In this document: piece by piece, positions 19,397 through 28,466 of the stretch
Numbering within the stretch: position 1 is the stretch's first letter
Layout of the letters: every line of letters starts with the position of its first letter
Assembly: GCA_029263415.1 (NCBI GenBank)
Contig: JAJCXN010000009.1
Span: forward strand, 124,001-188,000
Reading direction: 5' to 3'
Source: Acidobacteriota bacterium
GTDB lineage: Bacteria > Acidobacteriota > Thermoanaerobaculia > Multivoradales > Multivoraceae
DNA: 64,000 nt
Notes under the pieces: model-generated
Databases searched by the model: none
What the model saw: the letters and a program-made list of their open reading frames with translations, nothing else
What the model was told of the DNA's origin: nothing
Made by a program: the position numbers and the translations under genes

Positions 19397-22300
19397 AGGG
19401 GCCAGCGGCTTTCTGGCCGGCGGCGGTATTGGCCAGTATTGCCTCGATAGCAGCACTGCTGCTGTCAGGCGTTGCCTCGCCACTGGTCGAAGGGACGGGC
19501 TCGAGGTTGTTGGGCTGCGGTCTTCTTGCTGGAATGGGGGGCCTGTCACTGTTGTGGGCGACTCCGAGAGTGCGTGGCCTGAAGTGGTTCCTTGTTGCAC
19601 TGACTATTGGCTTGCTGGCTGCCTTGTGGGTCCTAGAGGACTGGTCGCAAGATGGTCGACCGGCGTTGCTTCAGAGCCGCTTTGAACAGGCGCTCCACCT
19701 CCTGCGTCTACAAGCCGACGAGGTGGCTGAGCGGCTCACCGAGGCGCACACTCAAGATGATCGAGATGCAGGAGGCGCGGTTGGTGATTCGACTGATCTC
19801 GATCTCTTTCGGTTGGCCTCAGAGGCGATCGCCGCGAGCACCGGGCCGGCAGATTCGCTGTTTATCGTTGATGTCGATGGCGTAGCTGAAGCTTGGGCAG
19901 GGTCTGGGCTTCGCCATACTCTGCCGGAATCGGATCTTCCGCAGAGCGGTTCGTTTTCCCTCTCCAGTTTTACCGCGACTACCTTGGGGCACGTCGCGGT
20001 GATTCGAGGGGACCCGCAAGGGAGGCGAGTCGTAGTGGGTGCTAGCTATTCATCGTTGCGCTTGCCCGTGTTCCTTGAGTCTCCGTGGTGGGCGTTGGAA
20101 ACTGATCGGAACGGGCGAACGAGAGGTCATGGACGGGTCTGGTCGGCGGCGGCATCGGGCCCCACTAGTGCCGTCTCGACGGGCGATCTGGAGTTGGTGG
20201 TGCAGCCTTCTGCGTTGGTGGGTCGGCCACCTGGACTAGTTGCGATCGGGGTGTTGGTGTTGCTGCTGGTGCTGGTCGTTGATGTTGTTGCAGGTCAGAT
20301 AGCAGCCGGCTCAGTGCCCCCTACGAAGCTTGTGGCTAGAGTAGTGTTCTTCGCCGCAGTCTCGGCTACGGTCGCTGGGTTGCTTGATCTGCTTGCATTC
20401 AAGGTCGCGTTGGGCCTACTGCTGTTGGTGGTGGTCGCCGGAGTGGCGAGCGCCCTTGCGTATCGCTCGCCGCCGGTCGCGTTACGGGTCGGAGGTGCCG
20501 TTGGGCTCCTGGGAGCTACGGCCTGTCTGGTTACTTGGCTCGGGTCGGACCTGCTTCGCGAAGGCGCCGGTCTGGAACTCAACGGTCTTGTGTTGCGCTT
20601 GAGTGTTGAACCGGCGGTGCTGATTGCTGGTTTGCTAAGCGCCCTCGCGGCGGTGGCAGTACTGGTCTGCTGGAGCGGCGAGTACGAAAGAGTCCAGGTG
20701 CCTTCGCGCCCACTCATAGCAAGTGCTGCGGGGCTGCTGTTGCTAGCGCACGCTCCGATTCCGCAGGTCCCGGCGCTGGCAGCTGGCTGTCTCGCCGGCG
20801 GGCTACTGGTCGCGGTCTCTTGGAAGCGGGAGTTGCGCAGTCAGGTCACGTTAGGCGTCGCGGGGCTGTTGATCGCTGCCAGCTTTTGGACGGTCGTCTC
20901 GAACGAGACCGCGGTGAGACAACTCGGAGCCGCCGCTGACCCGACGCTGTCGAGCTTCAGTTCACATGGTCGGCAAATGCAGCGCGATCAGGTGGCGGTG
21001 TTCTTCGAGAGTTTGGACATCCATCGGTTGACGCTCGGGCTGGAGCCTGCTCGCAGTCATGCAGACGACCTTTCCTTGTTACTTTGGATGGCATCCCCGC
21101 TGAGTCAGACCAGCGGGCCGTCCGCGTTGCGCCTAACCCAAGCCGGGGCCAGCCAGTTCTTCGGAGTTGGGCTGAAGGAGCAGGAGTCCGGTGAAGTGAC
21201 TTCGCACGCCGCCAACCCGGAGCGCCTCAGACGCTGGTCCCAGTCTGCGATGGTCAGCGGTTCGGTCGATTCAGGAGCGGGCTGGCTGGTGGAGTTCTTT
21301 GTAATGCCGACACCTCAGTTCGGTGGCGAAGAGCAGGTGACGGAATCCGACCTCGCGCGTCGCTTTCTCCTGGGCGAGTCGTTCTCTTCGGCCCAGTGGA
21401 GCACAGATTTGGCGATGGTTGCAGGGCCGTGGGAGGGGGAGGCGGGCATTGTTCTTGGCGATTCGCAGCGTATCCGCGAACTCGAGGACTCGAATGGGCG
21501 ATCTCCTGCGAACGTAGATGGTGGCGCTGCGGACCCGGTGGTCTTTCGCGAGCAGTGGTTTGAAGAGAGCCTCACACTCGTCCGTACCTATCTTCCGCAG
21601 CGACCCTGGTTCGAATCGTTGCTGCGTACTGCAATCCAAGTTAGCGCACATCTTGTGCTCGCGGCCGTGGTGTTGGCGCTGTTGGCTCTGGTGTTGGTTG
21701 GTGCCGCGCGTCGTGAGTCCCAGTTTTTGGGATCATTCTCGAGGCGATTGGTTCTGGCGTTTGCACTACTTGCGTCGATTCCTATCGTCTTACTTTCGGT
21801 CCTCTTGCTGCGTTCTTTCTCGGATCGTTTGCAGTTCGATCAGCAGTTGGACGGGGAAGCGGCGTTGAGCTCAGCCGAGCGAATGGTCGGCGATTACTTG
21901 TCCTCACTGGAGCCTGGATTCAGCGTGACCACGGTCTTAGACGATGAACTGCTGAGTTGGATCAGCTTGATCGTCGGACACGAAGTCAATCTCTACTGGC
22001 GGGGCAGCGTCTTGACCTCGAGTCGGCCCGAACTCTTTTCTTCCGGCTTGTTGCCTAGCCAGATTCCAGGCGAGGTCTTTTCAGCGCTGGCACTCGAGGG
22101 CAGGGAGGTTGCGGCACGGATGAACGACAGCAAGAGTTCGAATCGCTACCTTGAGCTGTATCAACAGGTCGATCTACCGAACTCCGGCCGCTCGGGCCTT
22201 TTTGTGTCGGTGCCGCTGTTGGCGCAACAGATTGAAACGACCTTCACGTTGCGTCGGCTGCTCAATCAAGCCCTAGTGCTGGCAACCGTATTGACCCTCC

Positions 22301-23583
22301 TGTTGATCGCAGTGGCGGTGCGCTTTGCCGAGGGCTTGACCAAGCCGATTACCGCAATCGTGGCCGGAACCCAGCGGATTGCAGCAGGTGAGGAGGCTTT
22401 GGGGCTGACGCCACGGATCCCTGAACTGCGAATCCTGGCCGATGCCATCGACGACATGGCGGGCAAGATCGCGTCGGGGCGAGAGCGCCTCGTGCGCGAA
22501 AAGCAGGTAGTTGACACCGTGATCGCGAACATCAAGTCAGCGGTGGTCTCCTTCGGAGAGAACGAGCGGGTGATCATGACCAACCGCGAGGCCGCGGACC
22601 TGCTGGGTGTGCGGCCAGGAGATTCATTGGAACAACTCACCGGTCGAATCGAATCGGAAGAATTGGCAAAAGCCGTAGGGTCACGGCCGGCGATCGCAGA
22701 GCGAACCAGTATCCGCGTGGATCGTGCTGGCCGAGGAGCCGAAGAGTGGACCGTTCAATGGCTGCCGATCGCAGGAATTGGCGATCCTGCAGCGTTGCTG
22801 GTAGTGGAGGATGTCACCGAGGTCCTTCGAGCTCAGCGGCTGGCGGCGTGGGCGGAGATGGCGAGGATCATCGCTCACGAAGTCAAGAACCCGCTGACGC
22901 CGATTACCCTGTCCGCTGACCATCTGCGCCGGGTCTATCAATCCACCCCGGAACGTCTGGATGACGTCTTTGAGCGTTGTATCGATAACATTTTGGCGCA
23001 GGTTGACGAGCTTCGACTGATCGCTGAGGAGTTCTCGACCTACTCACGCATTCCGACCTCGAACAAGACGAGGGGTGACTTGGGCTCTACGGTCCGGGAG
23101 GTGGTGAACTCATACCGTTCAGGTACATCCGATGATTTGGTCTTCTCAGCTCAGATCAGCGAGCAAGAGTTCAACTGTGAGCATGATCGCCGTCTCATTG
23201 GTCGGGTGCTCAGAAATCTCTACGAGAACGCGATCCGTGCTTGCGAGGGTGTTGGTCGAGTCCATCTGGATATGCATGTTGAAGCGGCGCTAGGCGTTGC
23301 TGGTAAGACGGCGAAGGCAGAGGATCGGGTCGTTGCGCTGAGCGTGCGCGACAGCGGCCCAGGGGTCGCGCCGTCCGATCTGCACCGGATCTTCGAACCC
23401 ACATTCTCAGCCTCGACCGGTGGTACTGGACTGGGTCTCCCGATTGCGAAGAGCATCATTGAGGATCACGGTGGGACCATCACCGCCGCCAATAGCCGGA
23501 GTTCGGCATTGGACCCAAGCGCTCAACAAGATCAGGAACTCGCCGGCCTCGTCGTTTCGATACGATTGCCTTTTGATGCTTAG
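19393..23583 (+). CDS. Large NtrY-like sensor histidine kinase
   Basis: Membrane sensor kinase of 1396 residues. The N-terminal half has two hydrophobic helices (about 5-75), an extracytoplasmic stretch (about 80-280), a bundle of some eight helices (about 280-510) and a second extracytoplasmic region. More helices near 745-810, another periplasmic region and a helix near 960 precede HAMP (about 975-1030). A PAS-like domain follows (about 1035-1145), then HisKA with the phospho-accepting His1162 in IIAHEVKNPLTPI. The ATPase domain has an N box (NLYENAIRA) and G boxes (DSGPGVAP, GGTGLGLPIAK). The back half matches NtrY. NtrY is usually 700-800 residues, so the membrane front end is an addition. 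GTG start, coupled to the FHA/AAA+ gene. No receiver-domain gene is nearby. Confidence 0.9.
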   Translation: MKGPAAFWPAAVLASIASIAALLLSGVASPLVEGTGSRLLGCGLLAGMGGLSLLWATPRVRGLKWFLVALTIGLLAALWVLEDWSQDGRPALLQSRFEQALHLLRLQADEVAERLTEAHTQDDRDAGGAVGDSTDLDLFRLASEAIAASTGPADSLFIVDVDGVAEAWAGSGLRHTLPESDLPQSGSFSLSSFTATTLGHVAVIRGDPQGRRVVVGASYSSLRLPVFLESPWWALETDRNGRTRGHGRVWSAAASGPTSAVSTGDLELVVQPSALVGRPPGLVAIGVLVLLLVLVVDVVAGQIAAGSVPPTKLVARVVFFAAVSATVAGLLDLLAFKVALGLLLLVVVAGVASALAYRSPPVALRVGGAVGLLGATACLVTWLGSDLLREGAGLELNGLVLRLSVEPAVLIAGLLSALAAVAVLVCWSGEYERVQVPSRPLIASAAGLLLLAHAPIPQVPALAAGCLAGGLLVAVSWKRELRSQVTLGVAGLLIAASFWTVVSNETAVRQLGAAADPTLSSFSSHGRQMQRDQVAVFFESLDIHRLTLGLEPARSHADDLSLLLWMASPLSQTSGPSALRLTQAGASQFFGVGLKEQESGEVTSHAANPERLRRWSQSAMVSGSVDSGAGWLVEFFVMPTPQFGGEEQVTESDLARRFLLGESFSSAQWSTDLAMVAGPWEGEAGIVLGDSQRIRELEDSNGRSPANVDGGAADPVVFREQWFEESLTLVRTYLPQRPWFESLLRTAIQVSAHLVLAAVVLALLALVLVGAARRESQFLGSFSRRLVLAFALLASIPIVLLSVLLLRSFSDRLQFDQQLDGEAALSSAERMVGDYLSSLEPGFSVTTVLDDELLSWISLIVGHEVNLYWRGSVLTSSRPELFSSGLLPSQIPGEVFSALALEGREVAARMNDSKSSNRYLELYQQVDLPNSGRSGLFVSVPLLAQQIETTFTLRRLLNQALVLATVLTLLLIAVAVRFAEGLTKPITAIVAGTQRIAAGEEALGLTPRIPELRILADAIDDMAGKIASGRERLVREKQVVDTVIANIKSAVVSFGENERVIMTNREAADLLGVRPGDSLEQLTGRIESEELAKAVGSRPAIAERTSIRVDRAGRGAEEWTVQWLPIAGIGDPAALLVVEDVTEVLRAQRLAAWAEMARIIAHEVKNPLTPITLSADHLRRVYQSTPERLDDVFERCIDNILAQVDELRLIAEEFSTYSRIPTSNKTRGDLGSTVREVVNSYRSGTSDDLVFSAQISEQEFNCEHDRRLIGRVLRNLYENAIRACEGVGRVHLDMHVEAALGVAGKTAKAEDRVVALSVRDSGPGVAPSDLHRIFEPTFSASTGGTGLGLPIAKSIIEDHGGTITAANSRSSALDPSAQQDQELAGLVVSIRLPFDA

Positions 23584-23944
23584 ATCGGCCGTGACGGCCT
23601 CAGTAGCGTTTGCAACAAGGTGCGCGTGGCCAAGCGATGGGGTCGGCAACAACGGTTGGTGCAAGGGCGGTTGATGCAAGAAGAGAGACGATCCTTGGGG
23701 TCGAGGACAGCGCGCCACATTCAAAGACACCTCAGAGTTCGGTGCACCATGTTTGAGCTCTGCGCAAGCCGGAATCAACGGCACAGAACTCAGGCTTTGT
23801 TCGCCGTTGCTAGAACGAAACGGCCTGGTCGAGGCGACCTTTCGTGTACCGGTTTCGGTGGGTAGACTGCCGCGGCAATCTTTAGATCAGTCACTGGTGA
23901 GAAGCTGGAGGTCAGCTCTGCGGTCTGGCCGGACAAGGAGGGCG
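23584..23944 (+). other. 361-nt gap without a convincing gene
   Basis: Between the kinase and the cyclotransferase I see no coding signal. A TAGACT -10-like box in GGGTAGACTG lies at 23863-23868, about 76 nt before the next start. A short palindrome, GGCCGT-G-ACGGCC, lies just after the kinase stop but has too small a loop for a terminator. Confidence 0.4.
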
Positions 23945-24841
23945 ATGATGGGACTCGGTAGACCTAGCCGGATGGATTCTTGGGTTCGCGGGATCGTGAA
24001 TACCTCACTAGTGTTGGGCTTTGGCCTCGCAGCCTGCGGGGCTCAGCGCGGCGAGCTCGGCGAAAGTGCTGCGAAGGCTGAAAGGAGCGAGCCAGGCCCC
24101 GTGACCAAAACGCCAACAGCGACAACCAGGCCGGAGCCTGTGCAGTTGAGCGTCGAAGTGTTGCGCGAGCTTCCGCATAGCTCTAGTTCCTATACCCAGG
24201 GTCTGTTGTTTGTTGACGGTCGTGTGTTTGAGTCTAGAGGGCAGAACGGCCACTCGGGGATCGATGTCTGGGACCCGGAAAGCGGGGTCATCGAGCGCTC
24301 GATCGACCTAGAACGAGAGTTCTTTGGCGAAGGAATCGCTCGCGTAGGCGACGTACTCTGGCAGTTGACCTGGCACTCGGGGCTCGCCTTCCGCTGGTCG
24401 ATTGATGGTCTCGAAAACCTGGGTGAAGCCTCCTTTACGGGCCAGGGTTGGGGGCTAGAGTTCGACGGTGAACGACTGATCCTGAGCGATGGCACGCACG
24501 AACTTCGCTTCTACGACCCCGAGACTTTTGAGCTGCTGGGGAAACTCCCGGTCCTGCGCGGATCACGCCCGCAGGACGATCTGAACGAGCTCGAGTACTA
24601 CGCCCAGGGCAAAGCGTTGTTCGCGAACGTCTACCAAACCGATGAGATCGTTCGCATCGACCTTAGAACCGGTCAGGTGACGGGAGTTGCCGATCTATCT
24701 GGACTGCTGACCCCGGCCGAGGCCCGGCGGGCGGAAGTGTTGAATGGGATTGCCTATTGGCCCGAGCGCGACAGTTTTTTGATTACCGGGAAACATTGGC
24801 CGAAGAGCTTCGAAGTTAGGTTCAGTGAAGAGACTGAGTAG
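23945..24841 (+). CDS. Glutaminyl-peptide cyclotransferase, lipoprotein
   Basis: Plant/bacterial-type glutaminyl cyclase, a five-bladed beta-propeller that converts N-terminal Gln to pyroglutamate on exported proteins. The 298-residue form starts at the ATG pair at 23945/23948. It carries a signal peptide ending in a lipobox, GLAACG, so it is a lipoprotein. A Thr/Pro/Glu-rich linker follows. Recognisable family motifs are SSSYTQGLLF, GEGIARVGDVLWQLTW, LSDGTHELRFYDP, LNELEYYAQGKALFANVYQTDEI, LNGIAYWPERDSFLITGKHWPK. An in-frame upstream extension to 23753 lacks a signal peptide and is rejected. It appears to be a single-gene unit. Confidence 0.92.
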   Translation: MMGLGRPSRMDSWVRGIVNTSLVLGFGLAACGAQRGELGESAAKAERSEPGPVTKTPTATTRPEPVQLSVEVLRELPHSSSSYTQGLLFVDGRVFESRGQNGHSGIDVWDPESGVIERSIDLEREFFGEGIARVGDVLWQLTWHSGLAFRWSIDGLENLGEASFTGQGWGLEFDGERLILSDGTHELRFYDPETFELLGKLPVLRGSRPQDDLNELEYYAQGKALFANVYQTDEIVRIDLRTGQVTGVADLSGLLTPAEARRAEVLNGIAYWPERDSFLITGKHWPKSFEVRFSEETE

Positions 24842-25017
24842 GTTTGAGGCTGCGGCGTGAAGTGCCTCGGCCATGCGATCCTTGGAAGCGCACCGATTGA
24901 ACCGCGTCAGCTGCCAACGCGTCCCAGTGGTAACGCGTGCATTAGGTAGACTGGCGTTGGGTAACCTGGCATCCTTGATGTCGGTTTGAATTTCCTTAAC
25001 GAGGGCAAGAACACAAC

Positions 25018-26037
25018 ATGAGTGGGACAGATCAGTGGTTCGTGGCGGTCAACGGAGAACAGCAGGGCCCGTGGTCCGCGAGCGAGATCGTAAACAAGGT
25101 GAAGGCCGGTCAGATCGACCAGTACGCACACGTCTTTCAGCAGGGCATGGCGAGCTGGGCCCCAATTACCACGACCGACGAGTTTTCCGAGTTGTTCGCT
25201 CAGAGTTCAGGGGACGCACCGCGTGTCGCAGCTCCGGGTCAGGTTGCGGATCAGATCGATTATGAGATCTTCGGCGAAGAGATGCAGTTCGTCGAGATCA
25301 CCCTCGACCCCTCAGAAGCGTGCGTGGCTGAGGCCGGCGCGTTTATGTTCATGGATCCTGGCATCGAGATGAAGACGATCTTCGGTGACGGCTCGGCTCA
25401 AAGTGAGACTGGCGGTTTCATGGGCAAGCTGATGTCGGCTGGCAAGCGCGTGTTGACCGGTGAGTCGTTGTTCATGACGGTGTTCGGCAATGGTGGTCAA
25501 CAGCGCCAGAAGGTGGCGTTCGCCTCGCCTTATCCAGGCCGCATCATTCCGCTTGAGCTGAATGATCATGGCGGTACCGTCTTGTGCCAGAAGGATGCCT
25601 TCTTGTGCGCGGCCAAGGGGGTGTCAGTGAGTATCGCCTTGCAACGAAAGCTTGGAGCTGGCCTATTTGGTGGCGAAGGCTTCATTTTGCAACGGCTCGA
25701 AGGAGACGGCTGTGCGTTCGTCCATGCCGGCGGCACCATTGTTCAGCGGAGGCTGGAGCCCGGCGAGAACATGCGCTTGGATACAGGTTGTTTGGTCGCC
25801 TTCGAGGAGACCGTGAATTACGACATCCAGATGGTGCCCGGCATCAAGACTGCGTTGTTCGGTGGGGAAGGTCTATTCTTCGCGAACATGACTGGACCGG
25901 GTATGGTCTGGGTACAGTCCCTTCCATTCAGCCGACTCGCTAGTCGCATCTTCGCTGCCGCTCCGCAGGCCGGCGGTAAGCGCAAGGGTGAGGGTTCCGT
26001 GTTGGGCGGCCTCGGCGACTTGATGATGGGTGACTAA
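25018..26037 (+). CDS. GYF_2 domain / AIM24 family protein
   Basis: A 339-residue protein with an N-terminal GYF_2 (DUF4339) domain (about 5-60: [19 protein letters not shown], then GMASWAPI), a putative proline-rich peptide reader. The AIM24/TIGR00266 beta-sandwich domain (about 80-310) has [47 protein letters not shown] and [17 protein letters not shown]. The C-terminus is Gly/Lys-rich and may be membrane-associated. AIM24 homologues lack an established bacterial biochemical function. The ATG at 25018 has GAGGG about 12 nt upstream. A terminator-like hairpin follows the stop and a tRNA gene comes next, so this is likely monocistronic. Confidence 0.88.
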   Translation: MSGTDQWFVAVNGEQQGPWSASEIVNKVKAGQIDQYAHVFQQGMASWAPITTTDEFSELFAQSSGDAPRVAAPGQVADQIDYEIFGEEMQFVEITLDPSEACVAEAGAFMFMDPGIEMKTIFGDGSAQSETGGFMGKLMSAGKRVLTGESLFMTVFGNGGQQRQKVAFASPYPGRIIPLELNDHGGTVLCQKDAFLCAAKGVSVSIALQRKLGAGLFGGEGFILQRLEGDGCAFVHAGGTIVQRRLEPGENMRLDTGCLVAFEETVNYDIQMVPGIKTALFGGEGLFFANMTGPGMVWVQSLPFSRLASRIFAAAPQAGGKRKGEGSVLGGLGDLMMGD

Positions 26038-26046
26038 CTCAGACTG

Positions 26047-26071
26047 CCGACGCTCAACCGTCGGTTTCCTT
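26047..26071 (+). terminator. Terminator-like hairpin after the AIM24 gene
   Basis: CCGACG (26047-26052) pairs with CGTCGG (26059-26064) across a 6-nt loop, followed by TTTCCTT. It starts 10 nt after the stop codon. The stem is short but perfect. Confidence 0.6.
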
Positions 26072-26082
26072 GCAGTTTCTGG

Positions 26083-26111
26083 TTGACGCGGTCCCGGGCG
26101 AAGGGTACCTT
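26083..26111 (+). promoter_or_regulatory. Sigma-70 promoter of tRNA-Gly
   Basis: TTGACG (26083-26088), a 17-nt spacer and TACCTT (26106-26111) give a good housekeeping promoter. Its predicted start falls just before the first tRNA base. This is the clearest -35/-10 pair I found in the window. Confidence 0.7.
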
Positions 26112-26121
26112 CGCCCCTCAG

Positions 26122-26197
26122 GCGGGCATAACTCAGTTGGTAGAGTGCCAGCTTCCCAAGCTGGATGTCGCGGGTTCGAGTCCCGTTGCCCGCTCCA
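26122..26197 (+). tRNA. tRNA-Gly (anticodon CCC)
   Basis: 76-nt cloverleaf. The acceptor stem is GCGGGCA/TGCCCGC and the D arm contains AGTTGGTAGA. The anticodon stem is CCAGC/GCTGG with loop TTCCCAA, giving anticodon CCC that reads GGG. The T arm contains GGTTCGAGTCC. The discriminator is T and CCA is encoded at 26195-26197. A TTGACG-N17-TACCTT promoter is immediately upstream. Alanine dehydrogenase begins 85 nt downstream. Confidence 0.97.
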
Positions 26198-26282
26198 AGA
26201 ATCACCCCGGCAGTGAGCACTAGAGTCGTGCTACCCCGGAGGCCCCCTTTCAGCAACGCCGACACGGCGGAGGCTAAGCGCG

Positions 26283-27395
26283 ATGAGAATTGGTGTACCT
26301 GCCGAGATCAAGAATCATGAGTACCGGGTTGGCCTCGTGCCAGCCAGTGTGGCCGTCCTAGTTACAGCCGGCCATGAAGTAGCGATCCAAGCTGGAGCGG
26401 GAGCAGGTAGCGGCTTCACCGACGACGAGTACAACGCTGTTGGCGCGTCGATTGTGGCGAGCGCCGAGACGGTCTACGCAGAGGCAGAGATGATCGTCAA
26501 GGTCAAGGAACCGCTGTTGCCTGAATGCGAGCTCATGCCCGAGGATCAACTACTTTTCACCTACTTACACCTTGCGCCGCTACCCGAACTCACTGACGCG
26601 TTGCTCAACAAGAGAATTACAGGCATCGCCTACGAGACGATTGAGGATCGACGCGGGCAACTTCCTTTGCTGACGCCGATGTCGGAGGTCGCTGGTCGCA
26701 TGGCGACCCTGGTCGGTGCCTACTATCAGCAGCGCGCCTACGGTGGGCGCGGCACTTTGTTGTGCGGCGTTCCGGGGGTCAATCCTGGATCGGTAGTCAT
26801 CGTCGGTGGGGGCATCGTTGGCCTCAACGCTGCAAAAGTAGCCATCGGATTGGGAGCGCGGGTCACCGTCCTCGATCTCAATCTTGAACGCTTGCGCTTC
26901 TTTGACGACACCTTCGGTGGGCAGATCGCAACCGTGGTGAGCAACAGTCACAGCCTGGCCGTGGAAGCTGCTAAGGCGGACCTTCTGATCGGTGCCGTAC
27001 TGATTCCGGGCCGCTCCGCTCCGAAACTGATCACTCGCGAGATGCTCAAGGATATGAAGCCGGGTGCAGTCCTGGTCGATGTTGCAGTCGACCAGGGAGG
27101 TTGCGCCGAGACCACTCACGCCACCACCCATTCGGATCCTGTCTATGAGGTGGACGGCGTTCTCCACTACTGCGTGGCCAACATGCCAGGCGCTGTGCCC
27201 AGGACCTCAACGGTCGCACTCAACAACGCAACACTGCCCTACGCACTGAGTCTGGCCAACCAAGGATTCAAGGATGCTGCGGCAAAGGATCCCGGCCTCA
27301 AGCTCGGCGTCAACACCTATGCCGGTCATGTGACCTGTGGGCCGGTCGCTGAATCGCAGGACCGCCCATTGACCGATCTTGACAGCTTGCTCTAG
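26283..27395 (+). CDS. ald: Alanine dehydrogenase
   Basis: NAD-dependent L-alanine/pyruvate interconversion, linking alanine to carbon metabolism and ammonium assimilation. The 370-residue protein is family length. The N-terminus [18 protein letters not shown] is diagnostic, with substrate-site Arg and Lys in EYRVG and VKVKEPL. The catalytic histidine region is [14 protein letters not shown]. The NAD-binding Rossmann fold has [20 protein letters not shown] and a VLDLN acidic end. The signature [17 protein letters not shown] is complete. A GGAGG Shine-Dalgarno lies 8 nt before the ATG. It may be read through from the tRNA promoter or have its own; I saw no clear promoter between them. Confidence 0.97.
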   Translation: MRIGVPAEIKNHEYRVGLVPASVAVLVTAGHEVAIQAGAGAGSGFTDDEYNAVGASIVASAETVYAEAEMIVKVKEPLLPECELMPEDQLLFTYLHLAPLPELTDALLNKRITGIAYETIEDRRGQLPLLTPMSEVAGRMATLVGAYYQQRAYGGRGTLLCGVPGVNPGSVVIVGGGIVGLNAAKVAIGLGARVTVLDLNLERLRFFDDTFGGQIATVVSNSHSLAVEAAKADLLIGAVLIPGRSAPKLITREMLKDMKPGAVLVDVAVDQGGCAETTHATTHSDPVYEVDGVLHYCVANMPGAVPRTSTVALNNATLPYALSLANQGFKDAAAKDPGLKLGVNTYAGHVTCGPVAESQDRPLTDLDSLL

Positions 27396-27428
27396 AGCTT
27401 CGCTCTCGGCAAGCAGCGGTTGGTATTG

Positions 27429-28466
27429 CTAGCGATGGCCGGCGAGCAGCTCGTCAAGGCCGGGGCAGGGCTGGTCGTGCGTTAGTTCCGCCCAAAGGCC
27501 GGCAAAGTCCGCCGCAGGGGCCGCCTCATATGACTGAAGAGCGCTGGTTGCGGGATCGTTGAACTCGAGATGCCAGGCATGCAGGGCAGGCCTTGAGAAT
27601 GCGCTCAACGGCTTGCGTAGTGGCTGAGCAGCCGCTTTCCACCGGGCCTCACCGTAAGTCGGGTCGCCGATGAGCGGGTGATTCGCTGCTTTAAGGTGGA
27701 CGCGAATTTGGTGCGTCCGTCCAGTATGTAGTCGCACAGCAACCAGCGAAATATCACGCTCCTTAGTGGTGGCAATAGGGTGCACAGTGCTGCGAGCGGG
27801 GCGCCCGTTACGCCTGATCGTCATGCGCTTACGATCGCTTGGGTGACGTCCGATCGGCAGATCAATGTCGAGTGATTCTGCGACGTCGCCGTACACCATC
27901 GCTAGGTAGACCTTGCGGATCTTGCGCTCAGCGAAACCGACTGAGAGCGACTGGTAGCCGAGTTCGCTACGGCCGACCATCATGACGCCAGTGGTGCCAA
28001 CGTCAAGACGGTGGATGATGCCCGGTCGCTGCTCGTGACCCAGATGAGCGACCTCCGGCCAACGGCCAACCAGGAAATGCGCCAGCGTGCCATGGGTACG
28101 CCCGGCACCCGGGTGCACCACTAGGTTCGCTGGCTTGTCGAGCACGATGTAATGCTCGGTCTCATCGAGCACTTTGATCGAATCCGGCCAGTCCTCGCCG
28201 GTTAGGGGGGCGTCAGTGAGCTCCGCCAGCCGCGATTGCAGCACTTGAATCGCGTCGCCCACGTGAACCTTTCGTGAGCGCGAGACCACTGTACCGTTGA
28301 CCTTAACGACACCGCGTTCGATCCATCCCTTGACTTGATTGCGCGCGACTGCGCATTGCGCGGCCAAGTAGAGGTCAAGGCGGAGCCCGTCGTCATCGCA
28401 CGTAACTTGGAAGGAATGCTCTTTGGAATTGGTACTTGCGAGTGTTCCCCCTTCATTGTCGCTCAA
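27429..28466 (-). CDS. rluD: RluD-family 23S rRNA pseudouridine synthase
   Basis: RluA/C/D-family pseudouridine synthase of 345 residues. An N-terminal S4 domain (about 20-80) shows LRLDLYLAAQ and RNQVKGWIERGVVKVNG. The catalytic domain has the aspartate in HRLDVGTTGVMMVG and the later GRTHQIRVHL motif. Length fits RluD (about 325). The start is TTG, overlapping the lspA stop as TTGA, so it is translationally coupled to lspA; lspA-rluD is a common arrangement. Assignment to RluD rather than RluC rests on this context. Confidence 0.92.
   Translation of the reverse strand: MSDNEGGTLASTNSKEHSFQVTCDDDGLRLDLYLAAQCAVARNQVKGWIERGVVKVNGTVVSRSRKVHVGDAIQVLQSRLAELTDAPLTGEDWPDSIKVLDETEHYIVLDKPANLVVHPGAGRTHGTLAHFLVGRWPEVAHLGHEQRPGIIHRLDVGTTGVMMVGRSELGYQSLSVGFAERKIRKVYLAMVYGDVAESLDIDLPIGRHPSDRKRMTIRRNGRPARSTVHPIATTKERDISLVAVRLHTGRTHQIRVHLKAANHPLIGDPTYGEARWKAAAQPLRKPLSAFSRPALHAWHLEFNDPATSALQSYEAAPAADFAGLWAELTHDQPCPGLDELLAGHR

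Noticed and set aside
23586-23602. Terminator after the kinase gene
   Set aside because: The GGCCGT-ACGGCC palindrome has a one-base loop and no U tract, so it cannot form a usable hairpin.
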